Shown here piece by piece: positions 24,295 to 32,013 of a DNA stretch of 32,013 nt (the stretch's first letter is position 1; each line of letters begins with the position of its first letter). Origin of the DNA: Promethearchaeota archaeon (GTDB taxonomy: Archaea; Asgardarchaeota; Lokiarchaeia; Sigyniarchaeales; SOKP01); contig JAHLWH010000138.1 in assembly GCA_019058015.1 (NCBI GenBank), positions 1-32,013 on the forward strand, written 5' to 3'. A model generated the notes under the pieces. It did not search any database. It had not been told where the DNA came from and saw only the letters and a program-made list of their open reading frames with translations. Position numbers and translations under genes: made by a program.

Positions 24295-25137
24295 ATGTCT
24301 TTAGAAGAAGCCATTTCAACCTATGTTCAAAATGGTGACCTTATAGGTATTGGAGGACTTTCTTTTTGGAGGAAACCAGCAAGTGCTTGTAGAGAAATAA
24401 TTAGGCAAGAGAAAAAAGATCTTTCAATTTGCACTTTTGTTGGAGGGATTGAAGTTGATATGCTTATTGGTGCCGGATGTATTTCTGAGGTTAGAGCCTC
24501 ATTTGTAGGAATGGAAGTTTTTGGAATGGCTCCTCATTATAGAAAGGCTGTTGAGGCGGGAAAAGTTAATATTTCCGAAGAAAGTGAAGCCTCACTCGCC
24601 CTAGGGCTTAAATGTTCTTATTTAAAGGTACCTTTTATGCCCTTAAAAGGGATAATTGGAACGGATTTTCCAAAAGTAAGGAAGGACATAAAACAATTCG
24701 AAGATCCTTTAGGTTCAGGCACCCAATTAATGGCATTACCTAAAATCGATCTAGATGTCGCTATTTTATATGTGCCATATGCTGATGAATTTGGAAATGG
24801 AAATATTGCTGGAGCTGTTTGGCTTGATGATGATATGGCAAAAACTGCTAAAAAAACCATCATAATATGTGAAAAATTGGTCGAAACCGAAGATATTCGT
24901 TATCTCCCCGGAAAAGCCCAATTACCCATGCAAACAACAGACGCTGTTGTGAAAATTCCATTTGGTGCTCATCCCACTTCGTGCTACAATCGCTACACAT
25001 TCGATGCTCTACATATTCAAGAATATCTCAAAATGGAATTTGATGAATATAAACGCAAATTTATTGATGTTAAATCTCACGCTCAATACTTAGAAAATGC
25101 AGGGGGGGCACAGATGATTTTAAATATATTATTATAA
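24295..25137 (+). CDS. CoA-transferase family subunit A (glutaconate CoA-transferase / IpdA-like)
   Basis: 280 residues. MSLEEAISTYVQNGDLIGIGGL is the usual start region, ASACREIIRQEKKDL and GCISEVRASFVGMEVFGMAPHYRKA the class I CoA-transferase core. The Shine-Dalgarno-like GAGGGG (24263-24268) lies about 26 nt before the ATG, and the frame is open seven more codons without an ATG/GTG/TTG, so the annotated start is safest. Forms the A subunit with the 26009 gene. The reaction could be CoA transfer or, as in IpdAB, hydrolytic ring or thioester cleavage. Confidence 0.82.
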   Translation: MSLEEAISTYVQNGDLIGIGGLSFWRKPASACREIIRQEKKDLSICTFVGGIEVDMLIGAGCISEVRASFVGMEVFGMAPHYRKAVEAGKVNISEESEASLALGLKCSYLKVPFMPLKGIIGTDFPKVRKDIKQFEDPLGSGTQLMALPKIDLDVAILYVPYADEFGNGNIAGAVWLDDDMAKTAKKTIIICEKLVETEDIRYLPGKAQLPMQTTDAVVKIPFGAHPTSCYNRYTFDALHIQEYLKMEFDEYKRKFIDVKSHAQYLENAGGAQMILNILL

Positions 25138-25169
25138 TAAAATAAAAATAGAATAAAGGGTGTATATGA

Positions 25170-25967
25170 TTGAGTAAAACTGGTAAAAACAATAAAACTT
25201 TAGAATTGATTAAGAACAGAAGGACTATTCGAACATATGATCCTAAACCACTTACTCAAGAAGAAATTAATATGGTTATATACGGAGCAATGAGAGCTCC
25301 TACAGCAGGTAACATGATGTTCTATTCCATTATTCAAGTAACTGATCAAAAAATGAAAGATAAATTGGTAATAACATGTGATAATCAGCCCCATATCGCA
25401 AAAGCTCCCTTGGTTTTGATTTTTCTAGCTGATATGCAACGATGGTGGGATTATTTCAAAATCTGTAAAACACGAGAATTATGCGATGAAATTGGCGTAG
25501 AATTTCAAACTCCACAGGAATCTGATCTACTACTTGCCTGTTGTGATGCATTAATAGCAGCTCAAAATGCTGTTATAACAGCGGAGGCTTTAAGAATCGG
25601 TTCATGTTATATTGGTGATATTGTTGAAAATATTGAAATTCATCGTAAAATGTTTAATCTTACTCGATGGGTATTTCCTATAATAATGGTCTGTTTTGGG
25701 TACCCAAAAGGCAATAAAGAAAAGATTCCTTTAACACCCAGATTTTCTCAAAAATTTATCCATTTTACCAACAAGTACAATAGATTAAATGAGCAAGATT
25801 TTACTGAAATGTTTCAAAATGTGAAGAGAAGTTATGATGTAAAACAAGCTAAGAATTTAGGACAAAAATTTTATTTTGCAAAGTTAGCGGCGGATTATTC
25901 TATGGAAATGCGACGATCAGTTAAAGTAGCTATTAAAGATTGGAGTATGAAAAATAATAATATGTAA
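25170..25967 (+). CDS. Nitroreductase-family flavoprotein
   Basis: 265 residues with TTG start after AAGGGTG. The FMN-binding start LELIKNRRTIRTYDPKPLTQEEIN and AMRAPTAGNM are family hallmarks, and ITAEALRIGSCYIGDIVENI is the dimer/FMN segment. A C-terminal extension of about 65 residues (NKYNRLNEQDFTEMFQNVK onwards) is beyond the usual domain. These enzymes reduce nitro, quinone or enone substrates with NAD(P)H. Inserted between the two CoA-transferase subunits with gaps of 32 and 41 nt, it probably acts in the same acyl-CoA pathway. Confidence 0.85.
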   Translation: MSKTGKNNKTLELIKNRRTIRTYDPKPLTQEEINMVIYGAMRAPTAGNMMFYSIIQVTDQKMKDKLVITCDNQPHIAKAPLVLIFLADMQRWWDYFKICKTRELCDEIGVEFQTPQESDLLLACCDALIAAQNAVITAEALRIGSCYIGDIVENIEIHRKMFNLTRWVFPIIMVCFGYPKGNKEKIPLTPRFSQKFIHFTNKYNRLNEQDFTEMFQNVKRSYDVKQAKNLGQKFYFAKLAADYSMEMRRSVKVAIKDWSMKNNNM

Positions 25968-26008
25968 ATTAAATTACTGAAAATATTTAATAAAAGAGGG
26001 ATAAAAGA

Positions 26009-26887
26009 ATGAGTGAATATTCAAAAGATTATACGATTGGTGAGATGATGACTGTTTTAATGGCTAGGGAAGTAAAAAATGACGATGTAATGATAGTTGG
26101 AGTAGCCACCCCATGTGTATGGGCTGCGTTCACATTAGCAAAATTAACTCATGCTCCAAATGCAATATATCATTATATTATGGGAAATACTTTTGTTTAT
26201 GAGCCTCGTCAGGTTTCATTGCTTTATTTAGAGATGAATACAGCAAGAGCATATAGATTTCAAAATACAGGTGAATGTACTCTGGAAAGCTTACCTTCGG
26301 ATAAACTTACTACAATTGAATTTTTTAGACCAGCACAAGTTGACCAATATGGAAATACAAACAATATTTGCATTGGTGATTGGAATAAACCAGAGATTAG
26401 ACTTCCAGGTTGCGCAGGAATCGCTGACTTTAGCATGTTTTATTCTCGTGGCTCTTTCCTTTACACACCAAGACATGATACACGAACTTTCGTTCCAACA
26501 GAGAAACTTTACTTTATCTCGGGAGTTGGTTTCCCTGACGGAAAGCCAAGCATTTGTGGCGGTGCTGGGCCCCAATGTGTAATAACTAATCTCGCATATT
26601 TAGATTTTAATGAAAACAGTAAGCGGATGAGAGTCGCAACAATTCATCCTGGTATAGACATTGAAACTGTTAAAAATTCTACTGGCTTTGATTTAATTAT
26701 TCCTGATAATGTAAAAGAAACGAACCCGCCTACTGTAAAAGAAATAAAACTTTTAAGAAAAAAAGTAGATCCATTAGGCATAAGGAAGTTAGAAATTCTC
26801 TCAGGTAAGGAACGAGAAGAATTATTAGATGAGATTATAGAAAAAGAATTAGCAATGAAAAAAAGGTTTCCGAATCTATTGAAATAA
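26009..26887 (+). CDS. CoA-transferase family subunit B (IpdB-like)
   Basis: 292 residues, GAGGG before ATG 26009. The core is IVGVATPCVWAAFTLAKLTHAP, then FFRPAQVDQYGNTNNICIGDW and LPGCAGIADFSMFYSR. The S-E-N-G catalytic Glu loop of true CoA-transferase B subunits is not seen; the matching place reads IMGNTFVYEPRQVSL. That resembles IpdB-type hydrolases, which lack this Glu. It pairs with the 24295 subunit. A remnant of a paralogue lies at 28417. Its 3' end overlaps the convergent regulator gene by 12 nt. Confidence 0.82.
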   Translation: MSEYSKDYTIGEMMTVLMAREVKNDDVMIVGVATPCVWAAFTLAKLTHAPNAIYHYIMGNTFVYEPRQVSLLYLEMNTARAYRFQNTGECTLESLPSDKLTTIEFFRPAQVDQYGNTNNICIGDWNKPEIRLPGCAGIADFSMFYSRGSFLYTPRHDTRTFVPTEKLYFISGVGFPDGKPSICGGAGPQCVITNLAYLDFNENSKRMRVATIHPGIDIETVKNSTGFDLIIPDNVKETNPPTVKEIKLLRKKVDPLGIRKLEILSGKEREELLDEIIEKELAMKKRFPNLLK

Positions 26888-27658
26888 ACCATTTTGATTT
26901 GGATATAAAGATATTTTACGACCTATTCTTTTAAGGGAAATTAAATTCTTTTCAAATAATTTATCGATATGATATTTTACAGAACTCCTTTTTAAATTTA
27001 ATTGACGAGCAATTTTACTAGAAAAAATTCCTGGATTCTTTTCGATAATATCTAAAATTTTTAAAGAAGTTTTTGATTTTATGAGAAATATACGGGAATC
27101 ATCATTCTCTTTTAGATTTACAATATTAGGAAAAAAAACAACATATTGACCAATTTTTTCCTTTCTAATTATTCCGTATCGCAGTAATACATGTAAATGC
27201 CATTGTAATTGTCCTTTTTGTAAATTACATTGTCGAAGAAGTTCATTATTATGAATACCTGGTTTTTCAAGGATTTGATTTATAATTTTTTTGCGATTTT
27301 CATTTTCAAATATATCATTAAACGAAAGATAATAGTTAAGTTGTAATGGAACTGTTTTCCTTTTAAAATATTCTCTAAATTGATCAAAAGTTATTGAGAT
27401 AGAAATTGAAATTAAGATTATTATTGGAATTAATAAGAATATAATAAATAACCAATCAAAAAAAGTGATTTCAATACCAAATATATCGAGAATTGATATA
27501 ATTTTGATGGATAATAAGAGAGATAGTAGAATTATTATTGATATTATTACTATAATTTTAAAAAGGTATAATTTGCGGGAATTTTCCTTTATATTTAATT
27601 CTTTCATACTTTTTAAATAAATATCTTTTTTTTTAATATCAATGAGAAAAAATTTCAA
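26876..27658 (-). CDS. Membrane-anchored regulator with two winged-helix domains
   Basis: 260 residues. Two TM helices (about 31-53 and 62-90) are followed by two similar winged helices: GIHNNELLRQCNLQKGQLQWHLHVLLRYGI (about 135-180) and GIFSSKIARQLNLKRSSVKYHIDKLFEK (about 205-250), both of the type found in archaeal ArsR/MarR-like membrane regulators. The DNA-binding parts would face the cytoplasm. It is convergent with the CoA-transferase B gene. Target and signal unknown. Confidence 0.75.
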   Translation of the reverse strand: MKFFLIDIKKKDIYLKSMKELNIKENSRKLYLFKIIVIISIIILLSLLLSIKIISILDIFGIEITFFDWLFIIFLLIPIIILISISISITFDQFREYFKRKTVPLQLNYYLSFNDIFENENRKKIINQILEKPGIHNNELLRQCNLQKGQLQWHLHVLLRYGIIRKEKIGQYVVFFPNIVNLKENDDSRIFLIKSKTSLKILDIIEKNPGIFSSKIARQLNLKRSSVKYHIDKLFEKNLISLKRIGRKISLYPNQNGLFQ

Positions 27659-27703
27659 AACTTTAAATATATTTATCTTAATATATTTTATGTTTAGTTG
27701 AGT

Positions 27704-28297
27704 TTACTTACCTGTTCTTGCTTTAAATACATTTATGAATGGGAGCATAAATGAAACTTTTTCTGCATATTCTAAAAATTCTCCTTCAAATTTTGCTTTT
27801 AACGATAGATCTTCAATCTTACCTAACATAATATAAAGTACTACCTCTGCAACCCATATAAATAATATCCCCGAATAATCTACCATGATTCCGGGTATTA
27901 TACTAATCGGTGATGTTGTTCGAAGGCAAAATAAAGTAAGTCCTAATGTCATAATTATTATTCCGAGGTATTGAGGATGTCGTATGTATTTATAAAGTCC
28001 CGTTATAATTAATCCATTTTTTCTATTTCGAATTAAATGAATCAAAGAATAAAGAAAAACAACTGTACCTAAGATAGTTAAGTATGATTCAGGTGAAAAA
28101 AGAAAAAAGAGAAAATCTTTCCATGCTAAACTAGGATTTATGAAGAAAAACGTCAAATATCCTATTAGTGGCAAACTCATGATTCCAAACCAAATTGTAG
28201 TATTTGGGACATATTGCAAGATTGGAATAAAATAACCTGAGAATTTCAAAATAAAATCTTTTATTTTTTTTTCTTTATTGCATTTTTCTTCTTCCAA
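27704..28297 (-). CDS. Isoprenylcysteine carboxyl methyltransferase-like (ICMT/PEMT) membrane methyltransferase
   Basis: 197 residues with about five TM helices. NRKNGLIITGLYKYIRHPQYLGIII contains the R-H-P-x-Y SAM-binding motif, and the C-terminal E-F-L-E-Y-A-E-K-V near residues 174-182 fits the family end. These enzymes methylate isoprenylcysteine, phospholipids or small thiols. No CaaX partner is visible, so the substrate is open. Single gene on this strand. Confidence 0.75.
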   Translation of the reverse strand: MEEEKCNKEKKIKDFILKFSGYFIPILQYVPNTTIWFGIMSLPLIGYLTFFFINPSLAWKDFLFFLFSPESYLTILGTVVFLYSLIHLIRNRKNGLIITGLYKYIRHPQYLGIIIMTLGLTLFCLRTTSPISIIPGIMVDYSGILFIWVAEVVLYIMLGKIEDLSLKAKFEGEFLEYAEKVSFMLPFINVFKARTGK

Positions 28298-28416
28298 TTA
28301 AACCACACTATTTTTTTAATGAAAATTCCTTGATAATCTACAATTGATTCACCTTATAAAGTTTTAAGGTGCACTTTTTAAACATTTTATATTTACGTCT
28401 AATAAAATAAATAAAT

Positions 28417-28494
28417 CATATTTAGATATAGATGAAAAAAGTAAACGGATGAGAGTCACAAATAGCAATGGAAAAAAGATTTCTAGAGTTGTAA
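28417..28494 (+). pseudogene. Remnant of a CoA-transferase B paralogue
   Basis: The stretch from CATATTTAGAT (28417) to about 28462 matches 26595-26640 of the intact CoA-transferase B gene at roughly four of five bases (SYLDIDEKSKRMRV against AYLDFNENSKRMRV). After it, AGCAATGGAAAAAAGATTTC and a nearby TAA (28492-28494) match the extreme 3' end of that gene (26851-26887). The 210 bases between are deleted. It lies in the divergent gap between the ICMT-like and MeaB genes, with no start. Confidence 0.72.
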
Positions 28495-28525
28495 ATAATG
28501 GAATAAGGGAAGAATGAAGAATATT

Positions 28526-29500
28526 TTAATCTGATTTTTTCATTTCAAATTTTACATTACTAAATAAATCATGAACCATATCATAAATTTTAAACTTTTT
28601 ACCCTGTAAAACAGAATTAGAAATTTTATTTAGATCATCTTCACTTATCAGACTTTCTAGAACCTTTCCTATTTTGGATGATAGTAATTCTTCTATTTTA
28701 TATGCAAATCTATGCTTTTTCTTTTCTTTCAGTAATTCAGAAAGCTCAAGGTGTTCTTTATGATACAATATCTTTTCTATTAATTTATCAACTCCTTCCC
28801 CAGTAATAGAATTTGTCATTACAACCGGTGCCCTCCAACCGCTTTGGACAGTTGCATCGTCAAGCATCATTTCCATTTGCACAACAATATCTTCCCCCCC
28901 TAAATCTTTTTTATTTACAACATAAATATCTCCAACTTCAATTATTCCGGCTTTTTGTATCTGTATCGAATCTCCATACCCAGGAACCATTATTACAATT
29001 GTAGTATAAGCTAAATTATAAATATCAAATTCGGATTGACCTACACCTACTGTTTCAATTATAATAAAATCCATTCCGAAAGCTTCATATAATAAGCTTA
29101 TGTCAAAAACAGCTCGTGAAATACCACCTTTATAACCTCTCGATGCAAGGCTACGTATAAATATATTTGGATGTAAAGAAATGTCCGTCATCCTTACTCT
29201 ATCTCCTAGAAAAGCTCCTCCAGTAAAAGGTGAGGTTGGATCTACAGAAATAATTCCGATTGACTTTCCATTTTCTAATAAAATCTTTGAAAAAGCATTA
29301 ACTAAAGTGCTTTTTCCTACGCCTGGAGACCCAGTTATTCCAATAATATAAGAATCGTTTTCTGAACTATCAAAATTATTAAAAATGTTAGTAGTGGTTT
29401 CAGGATTATTTTCAACAAGAGTTATAAGCCTTGCTAAAGCAATTTTATCCTTTTTTTTAAATTTCTCAATTAAAACATCAATGTCATAATTTCGCTTCAA
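28526..29500 (-). CDS. meaB: MeaB/ArgK-type G-protein chaperone of a B12-dependent mutase
   Basis: 324 residues. Walker A GITGSPGVGKSTL near residue 55, IISVDPTSPFTGGAFLGDR with switch I, ETVGVGQSEFDIYNLA as Walker B/switch region and VVNKKD as guanine-specificity motif. C-terminal dimerisation arm. MeaB uses GTP to guard or load adenosylcobalamin in methylmalonyl-CoA mutase-type enzymes. It is last in an operon-like order large subunit, small subunit, meaB on the minus strand (75-nt gap to the small subunit). Confidence 0.93.
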   Translation of the reverse strand: MKRNYDIDVLIEKFKKKDKIALARLITLVENNPETTTNIFNNFDSSENDSYIIGITGSPGVGKSTLVNAFSKILLENGKSIGIISVDPTSPFTGGAFLGDRVRMTDISLHPNIFIRSLASRGYKGGISRAVFDISLLYEAFGMDFIIIETVGVGQSEFDIYNLAYTTIVIMVPGYGDSIQIQKAGIIEVGDIYVVNKKDLGGEDIVVQMEMMLDDATVQSGWRAPVVMTNSITGEGVDKLIEKILYHKEHLELSELLKEKKKHRFAYKIEELLSSKIGKVLESLISEDDLNKISNSVLQGKKFKIYDMVHDLFSNVKFEMKKSD

Positions 29501-29575
29501 ATAAAAATAACACCAAATATATCGTTTATTCTTTTTTAATTAGAATAAGAATCAACTATTCTTAATTATTAACCA

Positions 29576-29980
29576 TTATTTTTTGATATTTTCTACAATA
29601 AATTTAGTGATATCTGCAACGACAGTTCCAGGACCATAGACATTTGCTACACCCATTTCTTTTAATGTGGGAAAATCCATCACCGGAATTACACCACCAA
29701 CAAGTATTAAAAAGTGGTCTTTTACACCTTTTTCTTTTAGGAGATTTATGACTCTTTCAGTATATGCTAAATGAGCCCCTGAATGCATACTTAAACCAAT
29801 AACATCAACATCTTCACTAATCGCAGACTCAACGATTTGTTCGACATTTTGAAACCCTCCAAATATCACTTCCATACCAGCGTCTCTTAAACCTCTTGAA
29901 ACAACCACGCCACCTCGCCAATGACCATCAATACCTGGTTTTGACATCAAAACTCTAATTTTTTTACTCAAGATATTCAC
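29576..29980 (-). CDS. Acyl-CoA mutase small subunit (B12-binding)
   Basis: 134 residues, a lone cobalamin-binding domain. The motif is SKPGIDGHWRGG, giving D-x-H-x-x-G with the His that ligates cobalt, followed by SMHSGAHLAYTERV (S-x-L-type segment) and LVGGVIPVMDFPTLKEMG (G-G). It forms an enzyme with the large subunit 11 nt upstream, as in archaeal mutases with split subunits. In the cytosol it carries adenosylcobalamin that starts the radical rearrangement. Confidence 0.93.
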   Translation of the reverse strand: MNILSKKIRVLMSKPGIDGHWRGGVVVSRGLRDAGMEVIFGGFQNVEQIVESAISEDVDVIGLSMHSGAHLAYTERVINLLKEKGVKDHFLILVGGVIPVMDFPTLKEMGVANVYGPGTVVADITKFIVENIKK

Positions 29981-29991
29981 TCTCCTTTAAG

Positions 29992-31665
29992 TTAAATGGC
30001 GATGGGCGGCTCCCATATGCCCCAGACTTCTCTATATATATCGCATATTTCACCAACTGTTGCTCCTTCTTTTGTTATTTCCATCATAATGGGCATTACA
30101 TTCTCTTCTTTTTCACATACTTTTCGTAATTTATCAAAAAGTGTTTCTAATTTTGTGTTATCTCTTCGCTTTCGCAAATTAATAATCCTTTCTTGTTCAA
30201 TTTTCACGGCTTCTTTATTAGTTCTAAATACAGTTGTTGTTTGATCATAAGGAACTGGAAATTTATTGACTCCAAGCACGATTTCTTCTCCTTTTTCAAT
30301 ACGATTTTGCCTACGCATAAAAGCATCTCTCATTTCCTTATATAACCAGCCTGTATCTAATGCTCTAGCAATATTTCCAACCTTTTCAATTTTATCTATA
30401 TAAGACAACACTCTTTCTTCGAGCTCATCAGTTAGCCACTCGATAAAATAAGAACCCGCTAATGGATCAATAGTATTTGGAACTCTTGTTTCATCCTGTA
30501 TTACTTGTTGGGTTCTTAAAGCAAGTAAAACTGCTTCTTCGGAAGGTAAGCAAATTGCCTCATCATAAGAATTTGTGTGGAGTGATTGGACTCCGCCTAA
30601 TGCTGCTTCTAAAGCTTGAATTGTTGTTCTTACTATATTTACATTAGGGGATTGAGCAGTTAAGGAGCTTCCAGCAGTTTGAACATGAAACCTAAATTCC
30701 ATAGATCTTGGATTTTTTGCTTCGTATCTATCTTTTATAAGCTTATGCCAAATCCTTCTTGCTGCTCTATATTTAGCTATTTCTTCAAAAAAATCCTTAT
30801 GAGCTGAAAGATGGAATGCAAGGCGACTAACAAAATCGTCAACTTTCCAACCTCTCTCAATTAAATTATCAATATGAGAACATGCACTTGCAAATACAAA
30901 TCCTAATTCTTGAATTGCATCAATTCCACCTTCCCTATAATTATATCCCGTAAAATTAATAGGATGCCACCTTGGGACATTTTTTTGTGGTACACACCAC
31001 TCAATTAAATCACAAGCTAATCGAAGAATATGATAAGGATTTACATTTTTATAAGGAACATATCCAACCGTCATTGTTAAGATATCATTTTGTGTTGTTC
31101 CCATCAATGCTTTAATATCAAGTCCACGCATTTTCGCCATATTATAATACATTGCACATACAGGTGCTGAAGTAAAGGGCTCAACTATTAATGCAACACT
31201 AACTTTATCAATTGGTAGTCCTTCTGTAAGGGCAAACATGCTGTCAATACAATATAATGGGACTCCTGATGTTCCAACTTCCGCATCTCCGTCAGGATTA
31301 GTTGGATCTATACCATTAAATGTTAAAGCATCAACAGCTGCACTAAATCCTGTTTCTCCATGAGAATATAAAAACTTCCATCTCTTATTAGTCGCTTCAG
31401 GTGTCCCATGCCCTGAAAACAATCTCATAGTCCATAATCGTCCTCTGTACATGTTTGGATATACTCCTCTGGTATAAGGAGTGTTTCCAGGAAAACCTAC
31501 ATTCTCTAAATAATTGCTCTTTACATCTAATGGAGTATATAAATTTTTAATTGGAATTCCTGAATCCGTGATAAATTTTATTTCACGTTCTTTTGTATTT
31601 TCAAATTTTTTGTCCCATTCTTGCTTCCTTTCTTTAATTTTTTGAAGGTAATTCTCATCAAACAT
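29992..31665 (-). CDS. Divergent acyl-CoA mutase large subunit (methylmalonyl-CoA mutase family)
   Basis: 557 residues, family length. The CoA/TIM-barrel segment YRGRLWTMRLFSGHGTPE (about 73-90) and GTTQNDILTM (190-199) are recognisable. Against classic methylmalonyl-CoA mutase, the Tyr in R-Q-Y-A-G-F is Phe (Phe83), the carboxylate-binding Arg ten residues after the Gln of T-Q-N-D is not Arg (Tyr202), and the catalytic His of G-Y-H-I-R-E is Asn (Asn242). FDLPTQ is also VDALTF here. Tyr-to-Phe and loss of that Arg are also seen in isobutyryl-CoA mutases. The substrate is therefore probably not methylmalonyl-CoA. It forms the enzyme with the adjacent small subunit; MeaB is its chaperone. Confidence 0.88.
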   Translation of the reverse strand: MFDENYLQKIKERKQEWDKKFENTKEREIKFITDSGIPIKNLYTPLDVKSNYLENVGFPGNTPYTRGVYPNMYRGRLWTMRLFSGHGTPEATNKRWKFLYSHGETGFSAAVDALTFNGIDPTNPDGDAEVGTSGVPLYCIDSMFALTEGLPIDKVSVALIVEPFTSAPVCAMYYNMAKMRGLDIKALMGTTQNDILTMTVGYVPYKNVNPYHILRLACDLIEWCVPQKNVPRWHPINFTGYNYREGGIDAIQELGFVFASACSHIDNLIERGWKVDDFVSRLAFHLSAHKDFFEEIAKYRAARRIWHKLIKDRYEAKNPRSMEFRFHVQTAGSSLTAQSPNVNIVRTTIQALEAALGGVQSLHTNSYDEAICLPSEEAVLLALRTQQVIQDETRVPNTIDPLAGSYFIEWLTDELEERVLSYIDKIEKVGNIARALDTGWLYKEMRDAFMRRQNRIEKGEEIVLGVNKFPVPYDQTTTVFRTNKEAVKIEQERIINLRKRRDNTKLETLFDKLRKVCEKEENVMPIMMEITKEGATVGEICDIYREVWGIWEPPIAI

Positions 31666-31801
31666 TAAATAATCACGAATTTTTATTATAAATTAATATT
31701 TATCTAACTAAATATAATTATAATAAACAACTAAAAAATTTAATCTTTTAAACTCAGTTCAAATATTTGAAAAAAATTGTGTAAAAGTGGATTCTAAGAT
31801 T

Positions 31802-32011
31802 TCAATTCAAATATATGCAGTTGTATCTGAATTTGTTACAATCTAGAGATATAATATCTAAATTTATTATCATCAATCTGCCATGCATAAAAAAAACATC
31901 AAAAGCTTTTTTTGTATCCCATAGATTCTTTATATTTTTAATTCCATTGTAAAGATCCGTTAAAAGTGGCTTATCACATGGATATTTTCTATGTGATGGA
32001 TATAGTTCAAG
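31802..32011 (-). CDS. Possible partial gene at right edge, unrecognised
   Basis: A minus-strand frame is open from the window edge to TGA at 31804-31802, 69 codons. It has a plausible composition (YPSHRKYPCDKPLLTDLYNG, then NLWDTKKAFDVFFMHGR) but no family that I recognise. The last 15 codons are AT-driven, so the real gene may be decayed. Low confidence. Confidence 0.3.
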   Translation of the reverse strand, partial: LELYPSHRKYPCDKPLLTDLYNGIKNIKNLWDTKKAFDVFFMHGRLMIINLDIISLDCNKFRYNCIYLN

Positions 32012-32013
32012 AT

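Noticed and set aside
1-32013. UGA read as Trp (alternative genetic code)
   Set aside because: Trp is encoded by TGG throughout, and several genes here end in TGA (for example at 12518 and 12825). The in-frame UGAs sit at or beside Cys positions.

Overview
The window is about 32 kb of AT-rich archaeal DNA. It carries an ADP-forming acyl-CoA synthetase, an HdrA/MvhD/FrhB-type electron-transfer operon, ArsR and HxlR regulators, a cobalamin-dependent mutase with a separate small subunit, and starts that include GTG and TTG. The strongest lineage clue is the selenocysteine (Sec) machinery. In-frame UGA codons sit at conserved Cys positions, and the 3' UTR hairpins look like eukaryote-type SECIS elements: a UGA/GA non-canonical quartet, a 7-8 bp stem and an A-rich 13-nt loop. 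That combination points to a Lokiarchaeia-like Asgard archaeon. This assignment is an inference and no marker gene in the window proves it.

Layout. (1) 1-2121: left-edge acyl-CoA synthetase (NDP-forming), then a MntA/HEPN toxin-antitoxin pair whose HEPN gene is frameshifted in a poly-A run. (2) 2312-5953: hdrA (two UGA), mvhD (two UGA), a SECIS overlapping the mvhD stop codon, then an FrhB/FdhB-like flavin/Fe-S subunit. (3) 5954-9053: a redox island with a small unknown gene, a TlpA/ResA-type thioredoxin, CcdA, and on the minus strand a MoaD/ThiS-like beta-grasp selenoprotein with two adjacent UGA codons and its own SECIS. A decayed second copy of that gene's 3' end plus SECIS lies at 6018-6118. 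(4) 9136-15712: a metalloid/thiol island with an ACR3 arsenite transporter, two ArsR regulators, a small thioredoxin-like protein, four proteins of the DGC zinc/thiol family (one fused to a lipoyl GcvH domain), a stand-alone HdrA N-terminal domain, a ferredoxin, a DUF166 protein and a wrecked permease. (5) 16082-18638: a polyferredoxin, a bacterial-type GAPDH and a small membrane protein. (6) 18689-24141: an oxidoreductase, small membrane protein, alpha/beta hydrolase, ABC-2 exporter, tiny Cys-rich protein and a Cys-bearing HxlR regulator. (7) 24295-31665: a two-subunit CoA-transferase-like enzyme with a nitroreductase between its subunits, a membrane winged-helix regulator, an ICMT-like methyltransferase, and MeaB with the small and large subunits of an acyl-CoA mutase that lacks hallmark methylmalonyl-CoA mutase residues. 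A partial frame lies at the right edge.

Common thread: thiol, selenol and Fe-S redox chemistry. HdrA-MvhD-FrhB would move electrons between ferredoxin, F420 or disulfides. CcdA/TlpA would carry thiol reducing power across the membrane. The DGC/GcvH/HdrA-N/ferredoxin cluster looks like an uncharacterised lipoyl-thiol relay under ArsR control, next to arsenite export. The most novel items are the adjacent-UGA beta-grasp selenoprotein with its SECIS, and the DGC-GcvH cluster. Three decayed gene remnants (at 6059, 15351 and 28417) suggest active gene turnover. Two single-base frameshifts in A runs may be assembly errors.
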